64,000 nucleotides of DNA from Anseranas semipalmata (taxonomy: Eukaryota > Chordata > Aves > Anseriformes > Anseranatidae): contig VXAA01001260.1 in assembly GCA_013399115.1 (NCBI GenBank), forward strand, positions 1 through 64,000, in the 5' to 3' direction. Each line of letters opens with the position of its first letter. Positions within the stretch are counted from its first letter, which is position 1. This document shows, piece after piece, positions 33,214 to 45,793 of this stretch. A program made the translations under genes and the position numbers. The notes below the pieces were generated by a model. It was not told where the DNA came from and made no database searches. It saw only the letters and a list, made by a program, of their open reading frames with translations.

Positions 33214-36190
33214 TCTTGTTACACCTTAGATATCAGATTAGAGAAAGAAGAGACTGGACAGAGAAATGCACTTCTCTGACATGTTTCTGAGTCTGGATCA
33301 GTAGGAATTATATATATGTGTGCACCAGTAACCGGGCTGACAAAATCCTACGAGAAAGGCAGCTTTTGTAAATCCTCTACAGGCAGCATATCTACTTTCA
33401 GTGATATTGCAACATTGTGCTGGGAAATGAAGAAACAAAAACAAAGCACCTTAATGCTTATGGTCACTGACCACTAATGGAAAAGATGAAGAAACCTACA
33501 TACCAGTAGCCTACATTGTTCAGTCTTGGAATCACTGCTCTGCAGTCTTCAGTGGTATGCAATGGTCTTGTATAATATATTTGATGATGTGGATGACCTC
33601 ATTTTCCCCTCCAACAGAGGAAGTCCACACAAATAGAAAGCATCCTCATGAAAGAGTAAAAAAAAGGATTAAGAAATTATCTTCAGTCATAACAGCTCTG
33701 ATGGAAGCTTTCTAAACCTTCTTTCTCTTCTATTTATCTTTGTTGAAGTCACTGTAAGCAGGACGTGTCAAACTTAGGTAAAGGACTTTCCAAAATATGG
33801 CCTCTCCATGGAATATAATCAGCCACGCTGCTAAAAAATGGGTAATGCCTGTGGTTAAAAGAGAATCTGAGTAGTCAACACTAGTCAGCATCAACTGAGA
33901 GCTAACACTTATGCCTTCCAAGCTGACAACTTAGCCTTGCAGCAGTTGAATATCTTCATCAGTGCAGTAGGGTGGTGCTGAGTAAATTATACACTGGATT
34001 GGTAGCACTGCCTAGTATTAAGGCCGCAAACATTTCCTGTTATAAGACCTAGTTGCTTTTACTTTTGCCAAACTAACTGTTTAGGTTGAACTTTTCCATG
34101 CATGGCATTTGCCTCATGAAGAAATCTTTTGGAAAATTTCAGCCAAAATGTTTCTGCTGTGAAGCAAGAGAAAAACATGCTATTTTTTGCTGTTAAAAAA
34201 AAAAAAAAAAAACAATCCTGTAACCTTTACTTTGGCAGGTCTTGTGCCTTCGTACATGGAGAAGGAACTTGACATCTGGCAAAATGGTGGTGCTTGTGTC
34301 ACTGATATGCTTTTTGCTATCCATATGAGAAACTACCTATAATGTAAATCTTGGAGAAGTTCAATTTGCATGAACTCATTGGAAGTTTGCTAAAGCTTGA
34401 CCACAAAAATCCCAGAAGTTTCTGTTTTTACTGAGTATATTCAGGCTTCTTCCCCTTTCTGAAGCTGCCTGTCCATATGTCTTTCCCACAAATCATTGGA
34501 CAGTGCTGCTTCTCCTCTTATTTGAATGGTTCATTCACTAACTCCAGCATGGGACTGTGCTGTTGTCCCATGCATACTTGGAGGAATTTATGTTTTTCTT
34601 AGCATGGTTATTTCCAGGCTGGGATGGGGCCAAACATCAGAAGGGAGAAAGAGAAGCTCATCTTTTCTGGACTGTGAATGATCTATTGCTGACACCCAGC
34701 AAGCGTCAAAGGACAAGCTACCTTTTTTAAAGGCAGACAGGACAGGAGCAGAACATGGGACACCACAGAAATGCAAATGGAACAAGCAATGAGAGGCAGA
34801 TGCTGATGCAGAGCAGAGACTGGTAGAGGATGGGAACTTGGACTGGCTGGTCAAAAAACAGTGACTTGGAACCAAGGAAGTAAATCTAGACACAAAACAA
34901 GGTCCATGTGAAATTCAGGATAAAAGAATCTGAGTTGCATTTCTTGTGACCGGAAATTAGCAAGATGTGTGGAAGGACATTTGAGTTAACATGGGAGTTT
35001 ATGAGACCTCTGATCTAAGGGTTGCAGCTTTTCTGACAATCCATGTGGACATTGCACAATTAAATTTATAGTTTTCAGTTTGTTTTTTAAAACCTAGGGA
35101 AAATGCATTCACACGATAAAAGAATAATCTGAATTTGAAAAGTCTGTTTTTTAGCCAAACATCTCCATCATTATTCAGTTTCTCTTCTCCATCAGTGTAA
35201 ACCTTCCTTATGGACTAAACGAGATACTGGTTCTGTATGAAAAATAGTAAATGATGATTGAATCAGTGATCTTCTCCTGATAAATAATCATAAGCTGGGC
35301 AAATATTTCCAGCATTTGATAATTTTAAGTGATTTTTCAACCTAAATGAAAAGGCTAAGACTATTTTAGCAGTATCTTTTAATCTTTCTCTCTCTATCCA
35401 AGTCAAGATCAATAGGTTTACCAGGTTAAAAACACAAGTCAGAAATGTCCAAAGCTTAAACTGAACACAAGACCTTAACTCTGCCCTATGCTGCATAAAT
35501 AGCACAACAGCTTTATTTTTCCACTTAGTGAAAAATTGTTTTCAGATATTATGCAATGGTTCTGAATTTCCATAACCTAAAACGCATACACATTATTTTT
35601 ATTTTTATTTTTTATTTTTTATTTCTTTTCTTCTTCTAGTAATTTAATTGGTTTTCCTAAGTTATCCATGTCAACATCTACTATTCATGTGTTTCTAAGA
35701 ACACTTATCCCTTGAAATTCTTGGCTTAAAGGTGTAATGAAACTTCTACCACAGATTTGTGTGGTTTTACCTTTTATTGTACTGTAATGTAGTAATTCTG
35801 TGTATCTGTAAACTGCATTTGCTGTGCAAACTTTCAAGACCTAAGAACTGTCAGAGTAGTGAGAGACAAAAACGAATGTCAACTGTAAGCAACAATTTCA
35901 TATAAATTCTGTATGAAATTTATGTTAACATGTATACCACTAAATATTATAATAATAATAAACCTATTTCAAAAGTATTATGGAAAACTTATGGGCACTT
36001 ATGACAATGATAAGAACAAGGAGTTTAGCATTGGCTTTTAATAAGAATTTTAACTTTCTGTTGCCTGTGTTACATTTGACCCACATAAAACTCAATTCCT
36101 AGTATCCATCTACTGTATGAACCAGTGATAGATGACAGCAGGATATAAAGCAGTAATATAGCTTCCTAGACTGTTCATTACCAATTATTT
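33214..36190. other. No gene seen
   Basis: About 3 kb of AT-rich DNA, with a poly(A) run at 34195-34212 and a T/A-rich stretch near 35597-35625. No family recognised. Confidence 0.45.
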
Positions 36191-36709
36191 ATCACAGAAT
36201 CAGAGAATGGTTGAGGTTGGAAAGGACCTCTGGAGAAGCAGCACAAACCCACTGTACAATCCCCCCCAGTTTTATTGTTCAGCATGACACCATATGGTAT
36301 GGGACATCCCTTTGGCCAGTCTGGGCCAGCTGTCCTGGTTCTGTCTCCTTCCAGCTCCCGGTGCACTCCCAGTCCCCTCGCTGGCAGGGCAGCACGAGGA
36401 GCAGAAAAGTCCTTGACTCTGTGTAAGTGCTGCTCTGCAACAACTAAACATTGGTGTGTTATCAGCATTATTCTCATCCTAAATCCAAAACACAGCACCA
36501 TACCAGTGACTAGGAAGAAAATTAACTATATCCCAGACAAAACGAGGATACCCTTACAGTGAAGAAGTGTTTTCTAATGTTCAGAGGGAACGTCCTGTGT
36601 TAAAGTTTTTGCTCATTGCCTCTTGTCCTGTCCCTGGGCACCACTGAAAAGAGCCTGGCTCCATCCTCTTTACACCTCAGGTATTTATATACATTACTAA
36701 GATCCCCCT
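36191..36709 (-). mobile_element. CR1 LINE, middle replaced by LTR-like DNA
   Basis: Minus-strand CR1 in two arms. The 3' arm (36191-36236) has the tail and GAATGGTTGAGGTTGGAAAG. The 5' arm (about 36551-36709) has GTGAAGAAGTGTTTTCTAAT, TGCCTCTTGTCCTGTCCCTG and CATTACTAAGATCCCC. Compared with the copy at 12.4 kb, about 135 bp of CR1 (12454-12588 there) is missing between the arms and about 314 bp of unrelated DNA sits in its place. A plain insertion would have kept the 135 bp, so a deletion or template switch accompanied or followed the event. Confidence 0.85.
36237..36550 (+). mobile_element. Endogenous retrovirus-type LTR fragment (ERVL-like) inside CR1
   Basis: The insert differs from CR1 in composition. 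Its last third (about 36437-36549) has a pattern that I associate with dispersed avian ERVL-type LTRs: CAACAACTAAACATTGGTGTG, then AAATCCAAAACACAGCACCA, then GAAGAAAATTAACTATATCC and an ACA-rich end. The orientation (+) follows from this. No internal retroviral region, primer binding site or TG start was found, so this is a solo or partial LTR. No coding capacity. Confidence 0.55.
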
Positions 36710-37874
36710 TGTTTATATGGAAGGAATCATTCTTACCTATGAATTAAAGCATAAAGGAAACTATGTATATATTTAGAATGCCCCTTTGAATACTTTGGTC
36801 ATTGAAGAGAATGAATTTCAAGCATTAATAACATTGCCATACTTTTAGTAGCTTTCAGGAGGTAAGAAAATCATTTGTGGATTCAACCAAGTTATTTTTT
36901 TTTCTTAAATTTTACTATGTCTTCTTAACAAATACATCTGAAGGAGGGGAAAGATGTTTCATAATTTTAAAATTATTAAAAAGCAGTTTATGTTCAAAGT
37001 TTACTTCAGCATTTTTAACAAAGGTTTTGTAAGCTAGCTTTTTGCCTACAATTTTTTTAATGGCCAAGTATGCAAAATTTTGAATAGTGGGAAGCCAAAT
37101 AGAAATGTTACTGCATCACAAAAAATTGTGTTGTGCTGGGTGTCTGCTTTCTAGAATAACAGCAGTCACCACATAAGTGCTTAAACACAATTTTCATAAA
37201 TTATATACTGAAATGTTATAAACTACACTTGCATATGGCCACTACTATGTAGACCCAGAAAATTATTTCTGACTGAAATGCAAATACTTTAATGCTTGGT
37301 TGGCTGCCCAAAAGGACTATAAACAGGTGTGGCCACAAAGCATTCTAAACACAAAGCATGTGCTGCTCCAGCCTGTCTTGCCACCCTCAAATTTATTTTC
37401 CTTGATACCTTAAAATAACATCAACAAATCACAATTGGCAGCCTAAACTTTCCTATGAACCTCTTTTTTCCTGAGAATTGTATATAGTGCTCTTTAACCA
37501 TGACCTTGTTTTCCATTGCTTCCAAAGCATTAGATTCTTTTACTCTCCAGAACTGAACCTGGTATGATTTTTTCTGGTCTATATCAGAGAGTGACTCAGC
37601 CCACAAACCTAGCTCTTCTATGGCAGTTCCTGAGCTGTAATCAGATTCCCCAGTAAGCAACCAAAGAAACTCAGTCCTGATACAAGTTGTGAGATTTTCT
37701 TGTACTGATACGGAGACTGAAAACCTGGATCTTGGAACTGACAGGACTAATTTGCTCAAAAACTGGGATAAAAATGGCTCTATAGCACATTTAAGACTCA
37801 TCTTCATGGTAGCCAAAGACTCATTTTAACCTAGCTTAAACAGCCTTAATATTTGTGACACAGAATCCCCCCCC

Positions 37875-37905
<31 letters not shown>

Positions 37906-38738
37906 ACCATGGCAAATATGATGTATCTGTCCTAATACAAGTTCATACAAAGATGGATGCTATGAATGCTTTTTCCTCTGTTGCTTCATAAGATTTTGTT
38001 GCAGTTTTAAGGACATGTGAGTAGCGAAAAACATCCCAAAGCCAAAAGATAAATGCTAATGCAGGAGCTCAATATCAATTCAAGTTAAGTAAGCAGGGAA
38101 GGAAGTAACTATTCCTCTTTGGTTGCACATGCTGTACCAGTGCCCCATACGGGCTTCAAGAGAGGTGGAGATCAAAGTCCAGCTTGGACAAGAAGAGAAG
38201 GCAGTACAGCAGAACTCATGTTTGCACCAAACAGTCCACAAAAAGAAATGGGGCATTCACCATGGGCATAAGAAAAAAAAATAAAATGAGAAGACATAGC
38301 TCAAGAAAAGTTCTGATCAAAGCAGTTCAATTCCACAATCTTCTAAGATAATTAGCACACTAAAGGAGCTACAGAAGAATGCCCAACCTTTAAATACAGG
38401 CACGAATTTTTGTCTTATTTTCTTTCAAAACTGTCTAAACTGCAACCCATTTTTCATGGTGACCATGATAAAATCAGTGATATTATTTTCCTGCATTCTA
38501 GTGTTGTCTGGTAATAAAGTGATTTCTGTGTGATCTAACAAGGACAGGACACATGTTCCTTTGAAAATGGTGAATGAATCAACAGACAAACAGCAAACTT
38601 TCAGTGCGCCTTTTGAAATGGGGATCTGCAGTTGATCTCACTACATGCGCTGATGTAGGAAACATGGACATTCATATTTACCACTGTAAAAACTGTACCA
38701 TACTGTTTCAGTACTTGCATGATAGTCAGGACCCATTT
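36710..38738. other. No gene seen
   Basis: Contains a 131-codon minus-strand frame at 37816-37421 with no recognised domain, and the C/A/GA tract at 37867-37906. No LINE piece recognised. Confidence 0.45.
37867..37906. repeat. Poly(C), poly(A), (GA)n compound tract
   Basis: About 9 C, then about 20 A, then about 5 GA units. This is a slippage-prone simple tract. Confidence 0.9.
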
Positions 38739-39308
38739 CATAGAATCATAGAATCATAGAATGGCCTGGGTTTAAAAGGACCTTAAAGATCATCTAGTTT
38801 CAATCCCCCTGCTCTGGGCAGGGTTGCCAACTACTAGAGCAGGCTGCCCAGCGCCACATCCAGCCTGGCCTTGAATGCCTCCAGGGATGGGGCATCCACA
38901 ACCTCTCTGGGTAACCTGTTCCAGTGCCTCACCACCCTCTGAGTGGAAAACTTCCTCCTAATATCCAACCTAAATCTCCCCTGTCCTAGTTTGAAACCAT
39001 TCCCCCTTGTCCTATCACTATCAATGTGTGTAAACAGGCGTTCCCCCTCCTGTTTATACGCTCCCTTCAAGTACTGGAAGGCCGCAATGAGGTCTCCCCG
39101 GAGTCTTCTCTTCTCCAACCTTTCCTCATAGGAGAGGTGTTATAGCCCTCTGATCATCTTAGTGGCCCTCCTCTGGACCCGTTCCAAGAGCTCCACATCC
39201 TTCTTGTGCTGGGGGCCCCAGGCCTGCACGCAGTATTCCAGGCGGGGTCTCACCAGAGCAGAGTAGAGGGGGACAATCACCTCCCTCTCCCTGCTGGCCA
39301 CCCCTTTT
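38739..39308 (-). mobile_element. CR1 LINE, 5'-truncated, 3' end complete, ends at an N
   Basis: Minus-strand CR1 with a clean tail at 38739-38762 (three ATTCTATG-type units in reverse), the 3' UTR, and the C-terminal part of ORF2. A 94-codon clean frame covers 39118-38834: [39 protein letters not shown] and [15 protein letters not shown]. Homology upstream continues past GGCCCTCCTCTGGACCCG to the edge at 39308, where a single N interrupts the sequence. Beyond it the sequence is not CR1, so the copy may have been cut by an assembly join. Confidence 0.95.
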
Positions 39309-39309
39309 N
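39309..39309. other. Single N at the edge of a CR1
   Basis: One ambiguous base exactly where CR1 homology stops. Similar single Ns at 380, 713 and 42604 also sit in repeats. Confidence 0.9.
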
Positions 39310-42300
39310 TCCCTTCCCTCTATTGTATCAACTGCACATTTGGCAAGAAACAAAAGAGGTGTGGATGTGTCTTCTGCCACAGAAAACACAGGCTTTCATC
39401 AATTCATTAATCTTTGCTTGTTTTTTTGTATTTTTTTTTTGTTTGTTTTTTTTTCCTCAGTGGGACTACTTCAGTAACAAATTGTTGCTGAAATGAAAGA
39501 ACACTATGAAAAGGGTTACACAGTTTGATTACCTGCTATACCTGAGCAGATAACACTCACAGAATTTTTCCTGCACTATTTTTCTTATACTACCCATACC
39601 CTTCTCCTCTTTCATATTGCTTCTGCCTTTGTAATTCCTCTATGTATAGCTGGACAATATGCCAGCTTTAAGTATGTTCTGGTTTGTAGACCCAGTGGGA
39701 AGCATCTTGCCTATGTTGAGAGGTGCACAGTCACCAGGAGCACTGCCTGACTCTTACTGGGGAATAGAGCTGACTCTGCACTGGAAACCATTTATACACA
39801 ATAGCACAGGACTGGCTCTCTTGACCCAGTCCTTCATCCTCAGAGGAAGCTGGTACATGCTTCAGCACAACTACACGCTAACGTGTCTGAACAGCTTCCA
39901 GACCAAAGGTGGCTTGCAGCCACCAGCCCAGGCTCTGGAAGAACTGGCCTGCATTTCTCTGCACCTGACTGTACAGGCCCCTTAACTCACAGCTTCAGAA
40001 GAACTGGATTTTGAGTTACTGGGGAAGCAGTAATGTTTTCTCCAGTAAATTTCCTATTATTCTTTGCTGCTGTGTCAAGCAGTCTTACTTACTGCTCCAG
40101 GCATCCGTCTCAACAGGCATGGGTAACCAGATACAGAACATGTATCTTTGAGTCAATAGAAAAAAATGTTTCATTTGTCAACATGCAGTCATAACAATAA
40201 TTACAGTTCAAACCTTTTTAATGAAGGTTTATGTTAAGAGTGATCTCACATGTCCTTCATAGTAACTTCAGTATTCTATTTTTGTCTCAGCTACTTGACT
40301 TTTCAAATTAGATGTTACTTATATATGGTGTTTGATGGCAAAGCCATGTGTAGGCTTTCTGGGTTCATATGGGCCTGTAAGGTAAAACCATCTTCACTCT
40401 AAGGAAATAAAGGACATGAATGACAGGGTGATGGCTGGCATTAGCTAGCACAGCACAACTCATGTACCCTATATTTCTTACCTACTTGGATTTCTAAAAG
40501 ACATGCTTTGTGCACAGAAAAGGGCACACAGTGTTCACGCAACTTTCTTGTTAGCTGTGTCACTAAATCAGCCATAGGATCTTACATTGAACTAAAGGAT
40601 GGATGCTCACAAAGGGAGAGTTGTTCCTCCCCTGGTATGCTAAATGAGAGAAGGATCTGGATGAAAAATTACCGTGTGATCACACTATCAAAGGATGCGT
40701 CCAAAAGCACAGAGAGGTTGAACTGAAGTTGTACAAGCAAACCTGACTCTATTTTTTGTAACTTTTAAATGCCTGACTTTGCAACAGTATTCTTTTCAAG
40801 TTTGAATATGTGAATAGTTACGCACGTGTGGGAGATGCACATTTACCATGAGTCATCACAAATACATATCTTTTAAACCATAGAATAATCATGAGGACTA
40901 TGTGTAACTGTTTTAGTGTTCAGCATATATACCAAGGAGTGCATGTGGTTGCAAAAAGTACTTGCAAAGTAGATGCCATTGCTGTTACATAAAACAGAAG
41001 CTGTTTGCATCTGTAATGTTACTTGTATACATTTAATGCAACCTGGTATTTAGTGGGGCTGTCCATAAAAAAAACAACCCTGTATTAAATCCATCTTTTT
41101 ACATTCTGAAAAGGATTAAAATTATTTAAACAGAAAAGTGGAGTTAAATTTCTCCATGGTTTATGAAGTACAAATATTGCCAGCTGAAATGTTTGGCAAC
41201 TCAGCTAAGGTTGAAATACCAATACCAACCACATACATGCATTTCATCTTTGTCAGGCACTTTGGTGAAGAGGAAAGACAGAGGATTTCTCTTAAGAATG
41301 GCTTTATAAAAAGTTTTCATTTAAAAAAGAAATCAATATCAAACCCATATTGCTGTCAGAACCTAAGTTATTTATGATTAAGCAGTTTAGGATTATTAAG
41401 GTCCTTTTACTACCTCATCTTTTGAAGTGCCAATGTAAAATTGTAAGAACAATATCTTAAAACAGTGAGAACGTTGTTTAGTCTAAAAGGCAGTAGCTAC
41501 ATTAAAACCTTTTCACTTTTTTCAAGTAGATACCTTCAAGTGACAAGAAAGTCATAACAAAGCTACCTAGCATTTTTTTTTCTTTTTTAATTATAAAAAC
41601 TGTCCTTTGAGGCACAGGCCTCAACTTCCCAACTTCTCTGAGGCATAGGCCTCAACATTTTTCTATATATATGAGCAAAAGTTAAGAAAAACACTGATGA
41701 TTCATCAAAAATAATAATTAAAATAGTCATCTTTCAGAGAGGGAATTAATTACCCAGAGCTGTTACCTCTTTACTAGCACGTAACTCATGAGGAAGAGTC
41801 CCTTTATCTCCTGCTCCTCCTGGGTTATTTTTTAGTTATCCAAAACCCACAGTGATTTAGGCAATGCCACTTTTGTATGCCAGCTTCCAACTCCAAAGAA
41901 ATACTGGTCCCTTTGATCCCCATTGGATCCATTGAATTCCACTGAATACAGTGTTTATCTTCAGCTACAGCACTTCCTATTGCTCTCATGAGGAATACAT
42001 GTTTATTAGCCAGGCTGCTAGCATCTTTGTGATTTGTGCTCTGCTAACCTGTGCTGGCACATGCAGAAATTTCCAAATAGATGTTATGCATTGGATTTTT
42101 TTGGTATAAATTCTCACCACTTGGACACCTGCTGATTTAGGCTAGTTTTCCCAGTATGGTTTCTAAGTCATTTAAAAGATCAAAATAATAATCTTTCTAC
42201 TACGTGAATACTTATTCAAATAATTTTCTTAATTTAATCCTAATAATCTTTGCAGAGTGTTAATTCTGAACCTTGCACTATGATATCTCTGGGATTATTT

Positions 42301-42512
42301 TTCCCAGATTTCAATCAAAAGCAATTCTGTTACCCCAAATTCAGGTTAGGCCTCCCCATGATATTATGAGTATGGCTTTTCAGCCTCAGAAAAGTCAGGC
42401 TCAAACTCTTCCACAGTTTTATATTTCTTTTGTATTCTTTTTTAAAAACTTTTCCAGATGTCTTTCCTTTTTATTTTGAATGCAGTATTTCACTAGTTTT
42501 ATGACCCCACTA
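39310..42512. other. No gene seen
   Basis: About 3.2 kb of AT-rich DNA. It has T-rich runs near 39420-39452 and a short 31-bp tandem duplication at 41608-41656. A 108-codon plus-strand frame (39659-39985) has no recognised motif. Confidence 0.45.
41608..41656. repeat. Short direct repeat, 31-bp spacing
   Basis: TGAGGCACAGGCCTCAAC at 41608-41625 recurs with one difference at 41639-41656. Each copy contains the small palindrome AGGCCT. Confidence 0.85.
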
Positions 42513-42604
42513 GAGTCACAGAATGGTTTGGGTCGGAAGGGACCTTAAAGATCACCTAATTCCAACCCCCCTGGCCATGGGCAGGGACACCTTCCACTAG
42601 ACCN
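42513..42604 (-). mobile_element. CR1 3' stub, ends at an N
   Basis: About 90 bp of CR1 3' UTR in reverse: GTCACAGAATGGTTTGGGTC, GGGACCTTAAAGATCACCTA, then ACACCTTCCACTAGACC, ending at N 42604. In other copies CR1 continues from this point into ORF2; here it switches at once to unrelated AT-rich DNA. Either the element was truncated here or an assembly join removed the rest. Confidence 0.9.
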
Positions 42605-44620
42605 GGGAGCAATGTTAAAACTCAATTATAACACCAGCCCAAATGCACCCAAAAAAGCACATCTCACTGGCATCTGATATCAATTATAACAATCCCATAC
42701 ACTTTTGTCCCCATTCCCCTTTACAAGGTGACTCATGCACTGCTGGCAAACATAGGCTAGCTCATTTGATATGTTTTACTCACTGTTGTAATTGAAGTGT
42801 TTGCTGTTCAAGGAGACATACTGTTTTCTTTCTACACTGATTCTCTTAAACACAGATTATAATATTATCTTCTCCAACTTTACTGCATTCCGAATAGATG
42901 ATGGCTAATCTTTCTCTCAGCCCTATAGAAAATGAATATCATATACATTTTCCTTTACTTTCTAAGTTGTAATTCTTTGCAATCCTCCTACAGTGTCTAG
43001 AACAGATAATGCAATTTCTTTTTTTTTCTGTAACAATTGGTATGTTGTTCTGTAGAGGCAAATTACTTCTGGCTAGGGTGGTTCTTACGGCAGAGCATTG
43101 ACAATGCTTTTCCATTACGCTTGTGTTACACCAGGAAATATAGCAAGCCAGGACAGACTTGATTTTCAGATGAAGGAAATAGCACTGAATAGTTAAAAAT
43201 TGTAAGGCTCATATCAGTGGATATGGGCATGTTTCTTTATTCCACTACACTCTAGAATTAGAAGTCAGTTAAAACATCTAACCTTTTATAAGATGATATA
43301 CATTTTTAAAGGAAAAGATAACACAGACAACTGGTCTAACATCAAAAATGTCAGAAGATACATAGATTTCAATGTGGTGCTTTTATGTTCATACTTCAGT
43401 GAACCGTTCTGTGAAAATGAGGTTTGATTTCATTTTAGTGAGTAAATATTTATGTTGTAAGATGGCTGGTAACTGTTGACAAATTACTACATAGCTCATT
43501 TACATGGGTGTATAGGCGAAAAAAATGTCATAGTTCTACACTTCTCAATACCTCTTAAAGTAGAAAATGTATTTCTAAAGCCCTCAATGACATATACAGG
43601 AATGATGCAGTCAGTATGGCATATAACTGCTTCTTACTCTTCAGACCATCCTACAGGTAGTCGATGGTTTGGGTGATGGCAACAAAAATCTCACCTGAGT
43701 CCAGAGCACATGCCAAACCCGTGTTATAGAATTGCAACAAATGATTATAAACCCTCTGTTACCACAATACAATGTATACATGCTTTTTACTTTTCATGTG
43801 GTACATCACCTCTCTGGATTTGTTTCATATATATTGAGCAAAAATGATGAATGAAAAAGTAATAAAAGCAGAATGATGTCCTTAGCCTTTTTCCCATGAG
43901 TCCAAACCAAATCTTATCTATTAAAGCATGATTTCCTTTAGTTCTTCTCATATTACTTTATAACCATGCTGTTTGGGGAATGCAGCCATGGCAGAATGTT
44001 CATAAATCAACTGATAAAAGCTGATGTTATTTAAGTAAAATTAAAAGTGTATGTGTGAGTCACACCCTGGGTAGGCACTTACTTTAATCAGTAACAATAT
44101 GTTAAAAACATTTTAGTGACTAGTTAGTTCAGTTTGTCCTTTGCATACCCTTATGTTTAGTTACAGTACTGGCAACATTTCTTCTTCTAATCTTCATGAT
44201 TTATGGGGTTGTTAATGTCTGATATACAAACTATGTCTCAAAATCCTGAGAACTGTGAATTTCCTCAAATTCTCAGTCTTTTGCTTAGAGAGGGCTCCTG
44301 CTGACTTCAGTAGAGCTCTTCACTGGGAAAGACCTGTAGGCCTCAAAGCTATGTAAAACCTGAGCTTGGTTAATTTGCTGCTGGAAGTCATCTCCCAAGA
44401 ACAAATGGAGACCTCCAGCACAAGTAAAGCAAGTAGGATTTTAGTCTTCAAAATCATGCATTTCTGTCTGGTGGATTTGCTACCAAGTCATGTACTAGTT
44501 TATTAAACATCACATTCAAGTACTTTGAAAGTATGACAGTTGCTCTCAGGAATTCCCATATGTTTTAACTAACCACAACACCCTTCTTCAAAATGAAGTC
44601 AAAAGTAGGACATAGTTCAA
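42605..44620. other. No gene seen
   Basis: About 2 kb of AT-rich DNA with short chance frames only. Confidence 0.45.
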
Positions 44621-44625
44621 TTGTG

Positions 44626-44945
44626 AAGCATGTTACACTTCTCCTTGTTGATCTTCATGAGGTGCCTGTTAGCCCATTTCTCTGGCCTGTCCAGGTCCCT
44701 CTGAATGGCAACATGACCCTCAAAGATATCAGTAATTCCTCTCAGTTTTGTCATCCGCAAACTTGTTGAGGGTGCACTCTGCTCCATCGTCCAGGTCATT
44801 AATGAAGACGTTGAACAGGACTGGACACAGTATTGACCCCTCGGGTACACTGCTAGTTGCTGGCTCCAGCTAGACTTTATACCATTCGCCACAACCCTCT
44901 GGTCCCAGCCATTCAGCCAGTTTTTAATATACCTCAAGTTACCTG
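44626..44945 (-). mobile_element. CR1 LINE fragment, RT core, frameshifted
   Basis: Minus strand from about 44945: [21 protein letters not shown], then a frame change into a PRGQ-like SVPQGS block, a second change back around the NVFINDLDD segment, and the active site KFADD intact (near 44760). Two bases are then missing in the following ACACAAAACTG segment, so the frame changes again to [39 protein letters not shown]. No 3' UTR or tail. It covers the same RT stretch as the copy at 2.8-3.4 kb but from a different, better kept source. Confidence 0.9.
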
Positions 44946-45169
44946 ATTTAGTTTTAACACACTGCCCTGCCTGATTGCCTCCAGATTTGAACTTTGATCC
45001 TCTCCAATGGAATTGAAGACTCTGGAAAGCTTGTTGTTGCTTTCTTCACCCACAAATTAACATTTTATCATTCTCGTAAAGTAGAACTCTTCCTTCAGGC
45101 GAGGTGGCAAAGATGGTAAACATCTGTAATTTAAGCATATGTTTGGAAGAGAAGGAAAATTTTAGATCC

Positions 45170-45371
45170 CTGCTTCAAAATACATACAACAGGGACCTAA
45201 ACCTGCTCCTCACACTTGAAGTCCCTATCCATTGGACTGTTTTTAACTTACAATTTTGACCAAAGAAAACCTGCTTCAAAATACATACAACAGGGACCTA
45301 AACCTGCTCCTCACACTTGAAGTCCCTATCCATTGGACTGTTTTTAACTTACAATTTTGACCAAAGAAAAC
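45170..45371. repeat. Perfect tandem duplication, 101-bp unit
   Basis: 45170-45270 and 45271-45371 are identical by eye over all 101 bases (start CTGCTTCAAAATACATAC, end GACCAAAGAAAAC). No CR1 or other family is recognised in the unit. Perfect identity means either a very recent duplication or an assembly duplication. Confidence 0.95.
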
Positions 45372-45419
45372 CATTGACATATTGGTGTGTCTTGAGTAGA
45401 GATGCCAAGATAGTCAGTA

Positions 45420-45793
45420 TGTTGGAGCACATGAAAGGAGAGGCTGAGGGAGCTGGGTTTACTGAGCTTTGGGAAGTGACATTGATATATACAACTACAC
45501 AATAAGATGATACAAAGAAGATGGAACAAAACTCTCCTTAGGGGTGCACAGAGATAGGACAAGAGGCAAAATGCACAAGATATGAAATTTGCATTGAATA
45601 TAAGGAAAAAAAATCACCACAAGGGTGGTCAGACACTGGACGAGGTTGCCTGAAGACAATTTCCTTCCTTGAAGATATTCAAAACCCATCTGGATGTGGC
45701 CTTCTGCAGCCTTAGCTCAGGCCTTTGGTAAGAGTTTGGGTAACATGACCTCCATAGGTCACTTCCAACCTTCATGATTCTATGGTTCTGTGG
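45420..45793 (+). mobile_element. CR1 3' end, decayed
   Basis: Plus-strand CR1 C-terminus and 3' UTR: GAGAGGCTGAGGGAGCTGGG (45438), GGTGCACAGAGATAGGACAA, TGGTCAGACACTGGACGAGG, CTTCCTTGAAGATATTCAAA, then TCACTTCCAACCTTCATGAT and a weak two-unit tail to 45793. Many substitutions and deletions; the frame is not followable for more than about 20 codons. Confidence 0.85.

Noticed and set aside
37421..37816. 131-codon minus-strand frame
   Set aside because: No recognised domain; length is within what chance gives in 64 kb over six frames.
45170..45371. The 101-bp repeat pair as a CRISPR-like or satellite array
   Set aside because: Only two adjacent units, no spacers, and an avian genome.
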